Of a stretch of 64,000 bases of DNA, positions 51,790 through 61,248 are shown piece after piece. The notes beneath the pieces were generated by a model. It had not been told where the DNA came from, searched no databases, and saw nothing but the letters and a program-made list of their open reading frames with translations. A program made the translations under genes and the position numbers. The DNA comes from Kocuria rosea (lineage in GTDB: Bacteria > Actinomycetota > Actinomycetes > Actinomycetales > Micrococcaceae), in the NCBI RefSeq assembly GCF_023715525.1, contig NZ_JAMBOG010000006.1, positions 62,001 to 126,000 of the forward strand, read 5' to 3'. Each line of letters starts with the position of its first letter. Position 1 is the stretch's first letter.

Positions 51790-54100
51790 GGCCGGCACCC
51801 GCGCCCCCGTCCCCACCGAGGCCGCCGGACCGCTGCGCACCCTCGAGCTCGGCATCACGGGCATGACGTGCTCCTCGTGCGTGAGCCGCGTCGAGCGCAA
51901 GCTGGGCAAGCTCGACGGCGTCGACGCCTCCGTGAACCTCGCCCTGGAGTCGGCGACCGTCCGGGTGCCCGAGGGGGTGAGCGACGAGGAGATCGTCCGG
52001 ACCGTCGAGAACGCCGGCTACGGGGCCGTCCTCAGGGCCGCGCCCCGCCCCGGGGGCGCCCAGGGCGGCGACGGCGCGCCCGCGGGCAGCTCCGACGCCA
52101 TGACGAAGGTCGCCGGGCGCGAGGCGTCGTCGCTGCGCTCCCCCGCGTCGCTGCGCCGGCGCCTGGTCTGGGCCGCCCTCCTCTCCGTCCCGGTGCTGCT
52201 GATCTCCATGGTCCCGGGACTGCAGTTCCCCCACTGGGCCTGGGCGGCCGCGCTGCTCTCGCTGCCGGTCGTCACCTGGGCGGCCTGGCCGTTCCACCGC
52301 TCGGCGGCCGTCAACGCCCGGCACCTGACCTCCACCATGGACACCCTCGTCTCCCTGGGCGTGTCCGCCGCCTACCTGTTCTCGCTGTGGAACCTGCTGC
52401 GGGACCCCGGCATGACGGGCGACGCCGTGCCCGGCCACGCCATGGCGATGGGCGAGCACCCGCTCTACTTCGAGACCGGGGCGCTGGTCACGGCGTTCCT
52501 GCTGCTCGGGCGCTGGCTGGAGGCCCGGGCGACGGCGAAGTCCGGCGAGGCGCTGCGCGCGCTGCTGGAGCTCGGCGCGAAGGACGCCGTGGTCCTGCGC
52601 GACGGCGAGGAGACGCGGATCCCGGCCGAGCGGCTGCAGCCCGGCGACGTCGTCGTCGTGCGCCCGGGCGAGAAGATCGCCACCGACGGGGTGGTCCTCG
52701 AGGGCCGCTCCGCCGTGGACGCCTCCCTGCTGACCGGGGAGTCCGTGCCCGTCGAGGTGGGCCCCGGCGACACCGTCACGGGCGCCACCATCAACACCGA
52801 CGGACGCCTGCTGGTCGAGGCCACCCGTGTGGGCGCGGACACCACCCTGGCCCAGATGGGCCGGATGGTCGCGCAGGCCCAGACGAGCAAGGCCCCCGTG
52901 GCCCGCCTCGCCGACCGGATCTCCGGGGTCTTCGTCCCCGTGGTCCTGGCCGTCGCGCTGCTCACCCTGGCCGGCTGGCTCGTGGCGACGGGGGACGTCG
53001 ACGCGTCCTTCGTGGCCGCCGTCTCCGTGCTGGTCATCGCCTGCCCCTGCGCCCTCGGCCTGGCCACGCCCACGGCCCTGCTCACCGGCACCGGCCGCGG
53101 CGCCCAGCTGGGCATCCTCATCAAGGGCGCCGAGGTGCTCGAGGACACCCGCACCGTGGACACCGTGGTGCTCGACAAGACCGGCACCGTCACCAGCGGG
53201 CAGCTCGCCGTGACCTCGGTGACGCCCGTGTCCACGTACTCGAAGGACCAGGTCCTGGACCTCGCGGCCTCCGTGGAGCAGCACTCCGAGCACCCGATCG
53301 CCCGGGCGATCGCCGCCGCGACCCCGCACCGCTTCGCGGCCACCGGCTTCGCCTCGGCGCCCGGCGGCGGCGTGCGCGCCAACGTGGCGGACGGGATGCG
53401 CTCCCGCTCGATCGTCGTCGGCCGCACCACCTGGCTGGAGCGGAACGGCGTGCGCCTGGACGAGCTCCAGCGCGAGGCCCTGCGCCGCGCCCAGGAGGGC
53501 GGGGTCACCACGGTCCTCGTGGCCGTGGACGGGGCGCTCGCCGGGTTCGTGGACCTGCGGGACACGGTCAAGGGAGGCTCCCGCGCCGCGGTCGAGGAGC
53601 TCAGGCGGCTGGGCCTGCGCCCGATGTTGCTGACCGGGGACAATGAGGCCGTGGCCCGGGCCGTGGCCGAGGAGGCCGGCATCCCCGCCGGGGACGTCGT
53701 CGCCGACGTCAGCCCGGAGGGCAAGGTCGCGGTCGTGCGCGACCTGCAGGACGACGGGCACGTGGTGGCCATGGTCGGCGACGGCGTCAACGACGCCGCG
53801 GCCCTCGCCCGGGCCGACCTGGGGATCGCCATGGGCTCCGGCACGGACGCGGCCATCGAGGCCGCGGACATCACGGTCGTGCGCGACGACCTCCGGTCCG
53901 TCCCGACGGCGATCGCGCTGTCCCGCCGGACCCTGGCCGTCATCAAGTCGAACCTGTTCTGGGCGTTCGCCTACAACGTGGTGGCCATCCCCGTGGCCGC
54001 CGCGGGTCTGCTCAACCCCGTGATCGCGGGCGCGGCGATGGCGTTCAGCTCCGTGTTCGTGGTGCTGAACTCGCTGCGGCTGCGCGGTTTCGGCCGCTGA
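51782..54100 (+). CDS. copA: Cu(I)-exporting P-type ATPase
   Basis: A 772-residue P1B-type ATPase pumping Cu(I) out of the cell. One N-terminal metal-binding domain has GMTCSSC (Cys30/33). There are eight helices, the actuator [10 protein letters not shown], the transmembrane Cys421-Pro-Cys423 motif, the phosphorylated Asp465 in DKTGT, EHPIARA (nucleotide domain), and [20 protein letters not shown]. The last helices carry AYNVVAIP and [12 protein letters not shown], the Cu(I)-selective signature. The TTG start overlaps the copZ stop, giving translational coupling. A hairpin terminator follows. Confidence 0.95.
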   Translation: MSEAGTRAPVPTEAAGPLRTLELGITGMTCSSCVSRVERKLGKLDGVDASVNLALESATVRVPEGVSDEEIVRTVENAGYGAVLRAAPRPGGAQGGDGAPAGSSDAMTKVAGREASSLRSPASLRRRLVWAALLSVPVLLISMVPGLQFPHWAWAAALLSLPVVTWAAWPFHRSAAVNARHLTSTMDTLVSLGVSAAYLFSLWNLLRDPGMTGDAVPGHAMAMGEHPLYFETGALVTAFLLLGRWLEARATAKSGEALRALLELGAKDAVVLRDGEETRIPAERLQPGDVVVVRPGEKIATDGVVLEGRSAVDASLLTGESVPVEVGPGDTVTGATINTDGRLLVEATRVGADTTLAQMGRMVAQAQTSKAPVARLADRISGVFVPVVLAVALLTLAGWLVATGDVDASFVAAVSVLVIACPCALGLATPTALLTGTGRGAQLGILIKGAEVLEDTRTVDTVVLDKTGTVTSGQLAVTSVTPVSTYSKDQVLDLAASVEQHSEHPIARAIAAATPHRFAATGFASAPGGGVRANVADGMRSRSIVVGRTTWLERNGVRLDELQREALRRAQEGGVTTVLVAVDGALAGFVDLRDTVKGGSRAAVEELRRLGLRPMLLTGDNEAVARAVAEEAGIPAGDVVADVSPEGKVAVVRDLQDDGHVVAMVGDGVNDAAALARADLGIAMGSGTDAAIEAADITVVRDDLRSVPTAIALSRRTLAVIKSNLFWAFAYNVVAIPVAAAGLLNPVIAGAAMAFSSVFVVLNSLRLRGFGR

Positions 54101-54123
54101 GCCCGTCCGGGGACCCGGCGCAC

Positions 54124-54168
54124 GGCAGCGGCCCGGGAGGGATTCGAGGTCCCTGCCGGGCCGCTGCC
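54124..54168 (+). terminator. Hairpin terminator of the copper operon
   Basis: A perfect 13-bp inverted repeat (arms 54124-54136 and 54156-54168) lies 24 bases after copA, between convergent genes, and may act on both strands. Confidence 0.8.
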
Positions 54169-54190
54169 GCGGCGGAGCGCGGTGGTCCGC

Positions 54191-54463
54191 TCAGGCGTCG
54201 GTGCTGCCGGGATTGGCCAGGATGTCGTCGCGCTGCTCCAGCACGGGCAGCTCGGACTTGCTCATCTCCTGCGGCGACTGGGTGCTGGAGTCCTCCGGTC
54301 CCGCCTCGGCCTGGTTCTCCACGAGGCGCCGGTCGACCTCCTCCTGGAACGCGTCGGAGTCCATGGCCTCCGCGCCCTGCCACTCGTTGCCGGTGCCCCG
54401 CTCCTGGTCCGCCCCGGAGGGGTCGGCGCCGTCGTCGGTCGGTGGGGTGGACTGGTTGCTCAT
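54191..54463 (-). CDS. Small hydrophilic protein, tandem paralogue 1
   Basis: A 90-residue polar, probably disordered protein beginning MSNQSTPPTDDG and rich in Asp, Glu, Gln and Ser. There is no signal peptide or membrane segment. The start is shared with the next paralogue, which begins MSNQSTPP as well. GGGAG lies just upstream, and a TAGATT -10 box lies at 54528-54533. The function is unknown; small acidic, glutamine-rich proteins of this kind are often stress-related. Confidence 0.65.
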   Translation of the reverse strand: MSNQSTPPTDDGADPSGADQERGTGNEWQGAEAMDSDAFQEEVDRRLVENQAEAGPEDSSTQSPQEMSKSELPVLEQRDDILANPGSTDA

Positions 54464-54535
54464 GCTGGCTCCCGCCATCGGGTCTCGAGCAGGGCGCGGT
54501 CCGCTCCTGCTGCTTCAGGTGCAGTTCAATCTACC
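54444..54535. repeat. Duplicated leader/promoter unit, copy 1
   Basis: This unit covers the -10 box (TAGATT on the minus strand, 54528-54533), the leader and the first codons of paralogue 1. It matches 54758-54850: an identical 25-base block (54492-54516), an identical stretch around the start codon, and the same distance from -10 box to ATG. Confidence 0.75.
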
Positions 54536-54585
54536 GAGGCCCCGGGGAGCGGCCAAGGACGCCGGCGGCCGGGGCGCTCCGCCGC

Positions 54586-54777
54586 TCAGGCGTTGGCGCC
54601 GCCGGGGGTGACCGGGGCGTCGTCCTGGTCCTCCGGGCGGGGCTGCGTGGTCCCGCCCTCGTCCTGCCCGTCGCGCTGCTGCCCGAGGCGCTGGTCGACG
54701 ACGTGCTGGAGGCCCTCGGTCCCCGTGCCCTCGGGCTGGCCGGCGGAGTCGACGGGCGGGGTGGACTGGTTGCTCAT
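54586..54777 (-). CDS. Small hydrophilic protein, tandem paralogue 2
   Basis: A 63-residue polar protein beginning MSNQSTPPVDSAGQ, shorter than paralogue 1. After the shared start the two sequences diverge, except for similar acidic, Gln-rich composition, a VD-(R/Q)-R-L helix and an NPG/PGG-type end. Start, ribosome site and -10 box are at the same positions as in paralogue 1. The function is unknown. Confidence 0.65.
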   Translation of the reverse strand: MSNQSTPPVDSAGQPEGTGTEGLQHVVDQRLGQQRDGQDEGGTTQPRPEDQDDAPVTPGGANA

Positions 54778-54850
54778 GCTGGCTCCCGTTCTCCGGTCCC
54801 GCGCGGGGCGCGGTCCGCTCCTGCTGCTTCGGACGGGTTCCAATCTAGTG
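54758..54850. repeat. Duplicated leader/promoter unit, copy 2
   Basis: This is the second copy of the unit at 54444-54535, with the -10 box at 54842-54847 and the identical 25-base block at 54806-54830, both at the same distance from the start codon as in copy 1. Confidence 0.75.
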
Positions 54851-54903
54851 AGCCGGGGCCCCGCTGCCAAGCATGCTGTGCGTCGGCCGGCGGGCGGGCC
54901 GGG

Positions 54904-55341
54904 TCAGGCGCGCGGCGCGGTGGGCCCGTCGTCGCCGGGGCGCTCGGAGCCCTCCGCGGAGCGGCGGCCCAGGAGGTCCTCCCCCTCGGTGTCCGGGCGG
55001 AGCCGCTGGCCGAACTGCGCCTCGTCGGTGCGCTGGGCGGCGGCCTCGCGCTCCCGCTTGGCGCGCGCCTCGGCGTAGAGCTTCGCGGAGGAGCGGTTCA
55101 CGCCGGTGCCCTGCCCGAGGTGCGCCTCGTTGGGCTTCTCGACGATCATGAGGGTCGCGCTGACCACCACGGCGACGATGAACACGATGCCGGCGGCGAC
55201 GAAGGCGAGGTCCAGGCGCAGGGCGTTGTCGGTGCCGCCGCTCGCGAAGATCGCCACGGCGACGAACGCGACCGCGGCCAGCACGGCGGAGAGCATGAGC
55301 GGTCCCTTGACGTCGGCCCGGGAGCCCTTGCGCTGTGCCAC
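54904..55341 (-). CDS. Small membrane protein, two helices
   Basis: A 145-residue protein with two adjacent helices (about 14-34 and 42-66) and a charged cytoplasmic tail of about 75 residues (YAEARAKREREAAAQRTDE). No family is recognised by eye; similar proteins are common in Micrococcaceae. GTG start with AGGAGGA four bases upstream. It is codirectional with the DUF308-like gene. Confidence 0.7.
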   Translation of the reverse strand: MAQRKGSRADVKGPLMLSAVLAAVAFVAVAIFASGGTDNALRLDLAFVAAGIVFIVAVVVSATLMIVEKPNEAHLGQGTGVNRSSAKLYAEARAKREREAAAQRTDEAQFGQRLRPDTEGEDLLGRRSAEGSERPGDDGPTAPRA

Positions 55342-55410
55342 TCGTCCTCCTGTGTGGTGTTCCTGCGGGCGCTCGCCGGCGGGGTAGCCCCCGGCGTGCG
55401 GTAGCCCAGT

Positions 55411-56001
55411 CTACGCCGTCCCCGCGGGGGCCCGTCCCTGCCGGTCCTCGTGCCGGAGGGTCAGCGCGGCCAGCAGGTGGGCCACCCCGATGACGACGGC
55501 CGCTCCGCCCACGACCCCGAACAGCGCCTTGGCGCCGAGGTCCACCACGAGCACGAGCCCGGTCGCGGCGAGCACCGTGACGAGCCCGGCGATGGTCCAG
55601 TCGCGGCCCAGGGGGAAGCCGGTGCGGAACTTCAGGCCCAGGGCCAGCTCCGTGAGCCCGGCGACGCCCATGATCAGCGCGGCGTAGAGCACGAGACCGC
55701 TCGCGGTGTCCCCGCCGAGGACCGTGAGAATCCCGCCCACCGCGTACAGCACGCCGTAGGACTGCGGGACCTGCCGGCTGGGTCCCATGTCGACGTGGTC
55801 GTTGCCGTTGAGCCGCAGCTGCAGGAAGACGCTCGCCGCGCCGGTCAGCAGCAGGTACAGCCCCACCCCCCACGCCACCACGGCGAGCGAGGGCTGCTGC
55901 CAGAAGATGGTCACGGCGCCGAAGGCCAGGGCCACGAGCGCGCGCAGCAGCGTGGGCGCGAACAGGTCACGGTGGATGCCGGTGCTCGGGTCGGGGATCA
56001 C
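55411..56001 (-). CDS. HdeD/DUF308-like membrane protein
   Basis: A 196-residue membrane protein with about six helices, in two similar sets of three ([107 protein letters not shown]). The repeating W/Y-G-x-L-LxTG pattern resembles HdeD/DUF308. GTG start at 55999-56001. The role is unknown; in enterobacteria HdeD is linked to acid stress. Confidence 0.7.
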   Translation of the reverse strand: MIPDPSTGIHRDLFAPTLLRALVALAFGAVTIFWQQPSLAVVAWGVGLYLLLTGAASVFLQLRLNGNDHVDMGPSRQVPQSYGVLYAVGGILTVLGGDTASGLVLYAALIMGVAGLTELALGLKFRTGFPLGRDWTIAGLVTVLAATGLVLVVDLGAKALFGVVGGAAVVIGVAHLLAALTLRHEDRQGRAPAGTA

Positions 56002-56044
56002 GGTGCGCCTTTCGGGAGGGGAGCCGGTCGGGCCGGAGGACAGT

Positions 56045-57607
56045 CTAGCGAGCCGCTCCGACGGACGGCCGGGCGGGCCCGGCGAGCACGCGGGCCAGGA
56101 CGGCGAGGGCGTCGGGCAGCGCGTCGGCCCCCCGGGCCGCCCCGGTGGCCCCGAAGCCGACGACGACGCCGCGGCGCCCGCCGCGGGCGGCCTCCGCCCA
56201 GTAGGAGCCCAGCGCCGCGACCCGCACCCCCGCCGCGGCGGCGCGGGCGACCACGTCCTGCTCCTCGAGCGGGACCTCGCCGGTGAACTCGAGCACCGCG
56301 TGCAGCCCGCCGTCCATGGGCACCGCCCGGATCCCGGGCACGCCGGTGAGCGCGGTGGTGAGCAGGTCCCGGCGGCGCCGGTACTCGCGCCGCATCCGGG
56401 CGGTGTGCCGGCGCAGCCCGCCGCCGGCGAGGAAGCGCGCCATCGCGTCCTGGACCACCGCGGAGGCGGGGTTGCCGAGGTCGGTGCGCAGGTGCAGCAG
56501 CTCGTCCCGCAGGGCCGGCGGGGCCAGCAGGTAGCCCACGCCCAGCCCCGGGGCGAGGACCTTGGTGAACGAGCCCAGGGTGGCCACGTGCCCGCCGGCG
56601 CCGAGCAGCCGCCCGGGCGCCGGGGCCTCCGCGGCGGCGCCGGGAGCCCGGTCGAGGGAGGCCAGGGCCGGCAGGGGCTCGCCCACGTAGCGCAGCTCGG
56701 AGTCGTAGTCGTCCTCCACGACCAGGGCGTCGTGGGCGCGGGCCCACCCGAGCAGCTCGAGCCGCCGGGCCGCGGGCATCGACGCGCCCAGCGGGTACTG
56801 GTGGCTCGGGGTCACGACGACCGCGTCCGGGGCCCGCTCGACCTCCCAGGCACCGCCCCGGGACCAGGCGCCGGCGGGCAGGCGGGCGGGGTCGAGGCCG
56901 TGGTCGTCGATGGGCACGGGCAGCACCTCGTGGCCGAGCCGCTCCGGGACCCGGCGCAGCGAGGGGTAGCCCGGGTCCTCGACGGCGACGCGCAGGGGCC
57001 GGCCGGCGTGGCCCTGCAGCACGGCGAGCAGCAGCTGGAGGCCGTCGCGGGCGCCGGTCGTGACGAAGAGCTCGCCGGGGTCCCGGACCACGCCCCGCAT
57101 CAGCCGCAGGTGCTCGGCAATCTGCTCGCGCAGCGCCTCGGAGCCCTGGGGCGGGGGCGGCGCGGCTCCCGCGGCCGCCGCGGCGGCGTCCCGCCAGGCG
57201 GCGCGCCACGGCGGGGTGGCCAGGCGGGCCGTGTCGGGCCGTCCCGGGGTGAGGTCGATCATCGGCCGCCCCCGCGCCGGGCGCCGCGGCACCGCCGGCG
57301 GGGCGGGCTCCGGGCGGGCGGCGGGGGACCCGGCCCCCGGGCGGGCGAGGTCGGGGTGGACGACCGTGGCCCCGTTGGTCGCGTGCAGGTATCCCTCGCC
57401 GTGCAGCTGGTCGTAGGCGGCGACCACGGAGCCGCGCGAGATCCCCAGCCGCGCGGCGAGCCCGCGGGTCGAGGGCAGGGGGTCGCCCGGGCGCAGGGTG
57501 CCGGAGACCACGAGGCCTCGCAGCTGCTGGACGAGCTGGGCGGGCAGCGGCGCAGGGTCGTCGCGGTCGACGTGCACGGGCAGCTCGACGTCGTGGGGAT
57601 GGCGCAA
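56045..57607 (-). CDS. pdxR: MocR-type regulator PdxR
   Basis: A 520-residue GntR/aminotransferase chimera. The N-terminal winged helix ([29 protein letters not shown]) precedes a fold type I aminotransferase-like domain with [31 protein letters not shown] and the PLP lysine Lys349 in [10 protein letters not shown]. It binds PLP as effector and typically activates pdxST when PLP is low. The TTG at 57605-57607 with GGAAGGAGGA upstream is the best start. It diverges from pdxS across a strong operator. Confidence 0.9.
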   Translation of the reverse strand: MRHPHDVELPVHVDRDDPAPLPAQLVQQLRGLVVSGTLRPGDPLPSTRGLAARLGISRGSVVAAYDQLHGEGYLHATNGATVVHPDLARPGAGSPAARPEPAPPAVPRRPARGRPMIDLTPGRPDTARLATPPWRAAWRDAAAAAAGAAPPPPQGSEALREQIAEHLRLMRGVVRDPGELFVTTGARDGLQLLLAVLQGHAGRPLRVAVEDPGYPSLRRVPERLGHEVLPVPIDDHGLDPARLPAGAWSRGGAWEVERAPDAVVVTPSHQYPLGASMPAARRLELLGWARAHDALVVEDDYDSELRYVGEPLPALASLDRAPGAAAEAPAPGRLLGAGGHVATLGSFTKVLAPGLGVGYLLAPPALRDELLHLRTDLGNPASAVVQDAMARFLAGGGLRRHTARMRREYRRRRDLLTTALTGVPGIRAVPMDGGLHAVLEFTGEVPLEEQDVVARAAAAGVRVAALGSYWAEAARGGRRGVVVGFGATGAARGADALPDALAVLARVLAGPARPSVGAAR

Positions 57608-57628
57608 GGGCTTCCTCCTTCCGGACAG

Positions 57629-57677
57629 AAGTGGTCCATTGAATTCTACCTTTGGTGGACCTGGGAATGGACCACTT
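57629..57677. promoter_or_regulatory. PdxR operator in the pdxR-pdxS intergenic region
   Basis: A perfect 12-bp inverted repeat, AAGTGGTCCATT (57629-57640) and its complement (57666-57677), spans 25 bases; a third related half-site, GGTGGACC, lies at 57654-57661. The arms resemble the AAAGTGG-type motif described for PdxR of Corynebacterium. TTGAAT at 57639-57644 may be the pdxS -35 box. Confidence 0.8.
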
Positions 57678-57697
57678 TCGGCCCGAGGATGGAGTCC

Positions 57698-58633
57698 ATG
57701 ACCGATCTGCAGACCTCCCCTGCCCAGACCACCGCCGCCACCCCGCTCACGGGCTCCCCGCTCGTCAAGCGCGGCCTCGCCGACATGCTCAAGGGCGGCG
57801 TCATCATGGACGTCGTGACCGCCGAGCAGGCCCGCATCGCCGAGGACTCCGGCGCCGTCGCCGTCATGGCCCTCGAGCGCGTGCCCGCCGACATCCGCGC
57901 CCAGGGGGGCGTGGCCCGCATGTCCGACCCCGACCTCATCGAGGGCATCCAGGCCGCCGTCTCGATCCCCGTCATGGCGAAGGTGCGGATCGGCCACTTC
58001 GTGGAGGCCCAGGTGCTCGAGCACCTGGAGGTCGACTACATCGACGAGTCCGAGGTCCTCTCCCCCGCCGACTACGTCAACCACATCGACAAGCAGCACT
58101 TCACCGTCCCATTCGTGTGCGGGGCCACCAACCTGGGCGAGGCCCTGCGCCGGATCGCCGAGGGCGCCGCCATGATCCGCTCCAAGGGCGAGGCCGGCAC
58201 CGGTGACGTCTCCGAGGCGACCAAGCACATCCGCACCATCCGCGGGCAGATCGCCGAGCTCCAGGCCATCCACAAGGTGTCCCCGGACGCCCTCTACGTG
58301 AAGGCCAAGGAGCTCGCGGCGCCCTACGACATCGTGCTCGAGGTCGCCCGGACCGGGAAGCTGCCGGTCGTGCTGTTCACCGCCGGCGGCGTGGCCACCC
58401 CGGCGGACGCCGCCATGATGATGCAGCTCGGCGCCGACGGCGTGTTCGTGGGCTCCGGGATCTTCAAGTCCGGCAACCCCGCCGCCCGCGCGCAGGCCAT
58501 CGTCAAGGCCACCGCCTTCTACGACGACCCCGAGAAGATCGCCGAGGCCTCCCGCGGGCTCGGCGAGGCCATGGTCGGGATCAACGTGGGCGACCTCCCC
58601 GCGCCGCACCGGCTCGCGGAGCGCGGCTGGTGA
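57698..58633 (+). CDS. pdxS: Pyridoxal 5'-phosphate synthase subunit PdxS
   Basis: A 311-residue PLP synthase barrel subunit making PLP from ribose 5-phosphate, glyceraldehyde 3-phosphate and ammonia. [39 protein letters not shown] and the C-terminal [17 protein letters not shown] are all conserved. ATG 57698 is preferred because GGATGGAG lies just upstream; an in-frame ATG nine bases earlier is possible. It overlaps pdxT by four bases and works with it in a 12+12 complex. Confidence 0.97.
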   Translation: MTDLQTSPAQTTAATPLTGSPLVKRGLADMLKGGVIMDVVTAEQARIAEDSGAVAVMALERVPADIRAQGGVARMSDPDLIEGIQAAVSIPVMAKVRIGHFVEAQVLEHLEVDYIDESEVLSPADYVNHIDKQHFTVPFVCGATNLGEALRRIAEGAAMIRSKGEAGTGDVSEATKHIRTIRGQIAELQAIHKVSPDALYVKAKELAAPYDIVLEVARTGKLPVVLFTAGGVATPADAAMMMQLGADGVFVGSGIFKSGNPAARAQAIVKATAFYDDPEKIAEASRGLGEAMVGINVGDLPAPHRLAERGW

Positions 58634-59238
58634 GCTCCGCTCCGCGCGTCGGGGTGCTCGCCCTGCAGGGAGGGGTCGCCGAGCACGCGGCCATGCTGCG
58701 GGAGCTCGGCGCCGAGCCGGTGCTCGTGCGCACTCCGGAGCAGCTCGCCGGGCTGGACGCGCTCGTCCTGCCCGGCGGGGAGTCCTCGACCGTGGACCGG
58801 CTGCTGAGGCTGTTCGGGCTGCGGGAGCCGCTGCGGGAGGCGGTGCTCGGCGGCCTGCCCACCCTGGGCACGTGCGCGGGGCTGATCCTGCTGTCCGGGG
58901 GGATCGAGGACCCCGCCCCCGGCCAGCAGACCCTCGAGGTCCTCGACGTGACGGTCGCCCGCAACGCGTTCGGCGCCCAGACGGCCTCCGAGGAGGCCGA
59001 GCTCGCCTGGGGCGGCGAGGGGGCCCCCGTGCGCGCGGCGTTCATCCGGGCCCCCGTGGTGACCCGCGTCGGGGACGGGGTCGAGGTCCTGGCCCGGCAC
59101 CGCGGCGAGGTGGTCGCGGTGGCGCGGGACCACGTCCTCGGGATCTCGTTCCACCCCGAGCTCACCGGGGAGACGGCGGTGCACGAGCACCTGCTCGCCC
59201 TGGTGGCGGCGCGGCGGGCGGCCCCCGCCGCGCCGTGA
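58630..59238 (+). CDS. pdxT: PLP synthase glutaminase subunit PdxT
   Basis: A 202-residue class I glutaminase that feeds ammonia to PdxS. The catalytic triad is Cys82 ([11 protein letters not shown]), His175 and Glu177 (SFHPELTGE). The N-terminal [16 protein letters not shown] and PGGESST are typical. The GTG start overlaps the pdxS stop (GTGA). Confidence 0.96.
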   Translation: MSSAPRVGVLALQGGVAEHAAMLRELGAEPVLVRTPEQLAGLDALVLPGGESSTVDRLLRLFGLREPLREAVLGGLPTLGTCAGLILLSGGIEDPAPGQQTLEVLDVTVARNAFGAQTASEEAELAWGGEGAPVRAAFIRAPVVTRVGDGVEVLARHRGEVVAVARDHVLGISFHPELTGETAVHEHLLALVAARRAAPAAP

Positions 59239-59256
59239 GCGCACCCCGGGGACCCG

Positions 59257-60150
59257 TCAGTCCTTCTTGCGGGCCGGGACGATCATCACCGGGCTCTCCC
59301 CCTCGTTGAGCACCGCCTGCGAGACCGAGCCCATGAGCAGCCCACGGAACCCGCCGTAGCCGCGGCTGCCCACCACGACGAGCTCGGCCGAGCGACTGGC
59401 CCGGACCAGTTGGTCCGCCGGGACGCCCGAGAACACGAAGGTCTCGACGTCGAGCCCGGGGCGCTCGGCCCGCACCGCGGCCGCGACCTGGTCGACCAGG
59501 GCGTGGGCCGGGGCGGTGAGCTGCTCGCGCACCGCGCGGTCCAGCTCGGCCGAGCCCGTGGGCACGTTCGCGGCCTCGGGCACCACGGTGACCAGGGCCA
59601 GGCCCAGTCCGTGGCGCCCGGCGTACCGGGCGCCCGCGACGACGGCGGGGTTGTCCCCGCCGAGCCGGTCCACGCCGGCCACGACGCGTCCCGCGAAGGG
59701 ACCGGCCCCCCGGCGCCCGGCCCGGGCCTCCGGGTCCCAGCGGTCGGGCAGCACGATCACCGGGCACTTCGCGTGCGCCGCCACGGCCGCCGAGACCGAG
59801 CCCACGCGCCCGCGCACGCCGTGGCGCCCGCGCTTGCCGACGACCAGCGCCGACGCGGGCTCCGACGCGTAGACCAGCACCCCGGCGGCGTCGCCGCGCT
59901 CCACGACGCCCACGGCCCGGACACCGTGCTCCTGGGCGCGGGCGACCGCACGGCCGGCGATCCTCTCCGCCTCCTCCTCGATGGCCTGGAGGAAGGGCCC
60001 GTACAGGCTGGGGTCCACGGCGACGGGGCGGCCCACGGAGACCACGACCTTCAGCTCGGCCGAGAGCGCGGCCGCCTCCTGGACGGCCCAGGCGAGGGCG
60101 CGGTCGCTGTACTCGGAGCCGTCGTAGCCGACGACGATCTGCTCTGCCAT
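59257..60150 (-). CDS. Universal stress protein, two UspA domains
   Basis: A 297-residue cytoplasmic protein with two tandem UspA domains (about 1-145 and 155-297). Each domain has the ATP-binding pattern: GKRGRHGVRGRVGSVSAAVAAHAKCPVIV in the first and GSRGYGGFRGLLMGSVSQAV in the second, i.e. G-2x-G-9x-G(S/T). ATG with GGAGGAGGAAG upstream. It follows a second dual-domain USP gene on the same strand, probably an ancient duplication. Confidence 0.9.
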   Translation of the reverse strand: MAEQIVVGYDGSEYSDRALAWAVQEAAALSAELKVVVSVGRPVAVDPSLYGPFLQAIEEEAERIAGRAVARAQEHGVRAVGVVERGDAAGVLVYASEPASALVVGKRGRHGVRGRVGSVSAAVAAHAKCPVIVLPDRWDPEARAGRRGAGPFAGRVVAGVDRLGGDNPAVVAGARYAGRHGLGLALVTVVPEAANVPTGSAELDRAVREQLTAPAHALVDQVAAAVRAERPGLDVETFVFSGVPADQLVRASRSAELVVVGSRGYGGFRGLLMGSVSQAVLNEGESPVMIVPARKKD

Positions 60151-60217
60151 CTCGCGCTGCTTCCTCCTCCGCTCGTGATCGGGGCGTGCCGGCGCGGCCG
60201 GCGGGACCGGGCCCGGC

Positions 60218-61198
60218 TCAGGCGGGGTGCGACGGCACGATCATGACCGGGCCGGTGGCGTTCTCGAGCACGGCCTGGGACACCGAGCCGAGCAGCAGCC
60301 CCCGGAACCCGCCGATGCCGCGGGAGCCGACCACGACCAGCTCCGCGGAGTCGGTGGCGTGCATGAGGATGCGCGCCGGACGCCCGACGAAGATGTGGTG
60401 CTCCACGGCCAGCTCCGGGTGCTCCTCGGCGATCTCCCGGGAGATCTCGGCGAGCCGCTCGTCCGCCTCGTGGAAGTACCGGGCCTGGTTGAACTCGTCC
60501 TGGAACCAGGTGGGCGTCCCGGACAGCGCCCCGTTCACGGACAGCAGCGCGAGCTTGCGGCCGTGCCGCTGCGCGTACTCCACGGCCTTCCACAGGGCGG
60601 GGTTGCGGGAGCCGAGGGCGTCCACGCCGACGACCACCCGGCCGGCGAAGTCGACGTCGTCGACCGAGACGGGCCCGCCGGGCTCGAGCGCGACGTCCGT
60701 GGCGCCGCCGACGTGCCGGGCGTGGCGCCCCTCGCCGGCCTCGGGGACGATGATCACCGGGCACTTCGAGTGGGCCGCGACGGCCGCGGAGACCGAGCCG
60801 AGACGTCCGCGCAGCGCTCCGCCCCGCCCGCGCTTGCCCATGACGACGAGCGCGGCGTCGCGGGACTGCTCCACCAGGGCCTTGGCGGCGTCACCGGCGG
60901 CCTCGACGACCTCCACGGGCAGCCCGGCCCGCTCGACGAGCTCGCGCGCCTCGGCCAGGTGCTCGGCGTTCTCCTTCATGACGGCCTCGGTGAAGCGCGT
61001 CTCCAGGCCGGGATCCCCCACCCCGATGACGGGATAGGCGCCGACCAGACGGACCGACATGCTCTGGGCCCGGGCCTCCTCGACGGCCCGTTCGAGGGCG
61101 TGCCGGGCCTGGTCCGAACCGTCGACGCCGACGAGCACGGCGCCGCGCCCGGCGCCGTCGCCGGTGGCCTGGTTCTCTGCGCTCAGCTCACTGTCCAT
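60218..61198 (-). CDS. Universal stress protein, two UspA domains
   Basis: A 326-residue paralogue of the downstream gene with the same two-domain layout. MGKRGRGGALRGRLGSVSAAV and GSRGIGGFRGLLLGSVSQAV are the nucleotide-binding ends of the two domains; the N-terminal 20 residues are an extra leader. TACGAT on the minus strand (61205-61210) ends seven bases before the ATG, suggesting a leaderless mRNA that starts on the start codon. Dual-domain USPs in actinobacteria are typically induced under hypoxia or stationary phase, which is not shown here. Confidence 0.9.
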   Translation of the reverse strand: MDSELSAENQATGDGAGRGAVLVGVDGSDQARHALERAVEEARAQSMSVRLVGAYPVIGVGDPGLETRFTEAVMKENAEHLAEARELVERAGLPVEVVEAAGDAAKALVEQSRDAALVVMGKRGRGGALRGRLGSVSAAVAAHSKCPVIIVPEAGEGRHARHVGGATDVALEPGGPVSVDDVDFAGRVVVGVDALGSRNPALWKAVEYAQRHGRKLALLSVNGALSGTPTWFQDEFNQARYFHEADERLAEISREIAEEHPELAVEHHIFVGRPARILMHATDSAELVVVGSRGIGGFRGLLLGSVSQAVLENATGPVMIVPSHPA

Positions 61199-61204
61199 GG
61201 TGAA

Positions 61205-61210
61205 ATCGTA
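61205..61210 (-). promoter_or_regulatory. -10 box (TACGAT) implying a leaderless USP transcript
   Basis: On the minus strand TACGAT ends seven bases before the ATG, with no ribosome site between. Transcription would begin at the A of the start codon. Confidence 0.45.
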
Positions 61211-61248
61211 GGTGATCCGCGCCACACGGGCCGGTGGAATTCGGCTTG

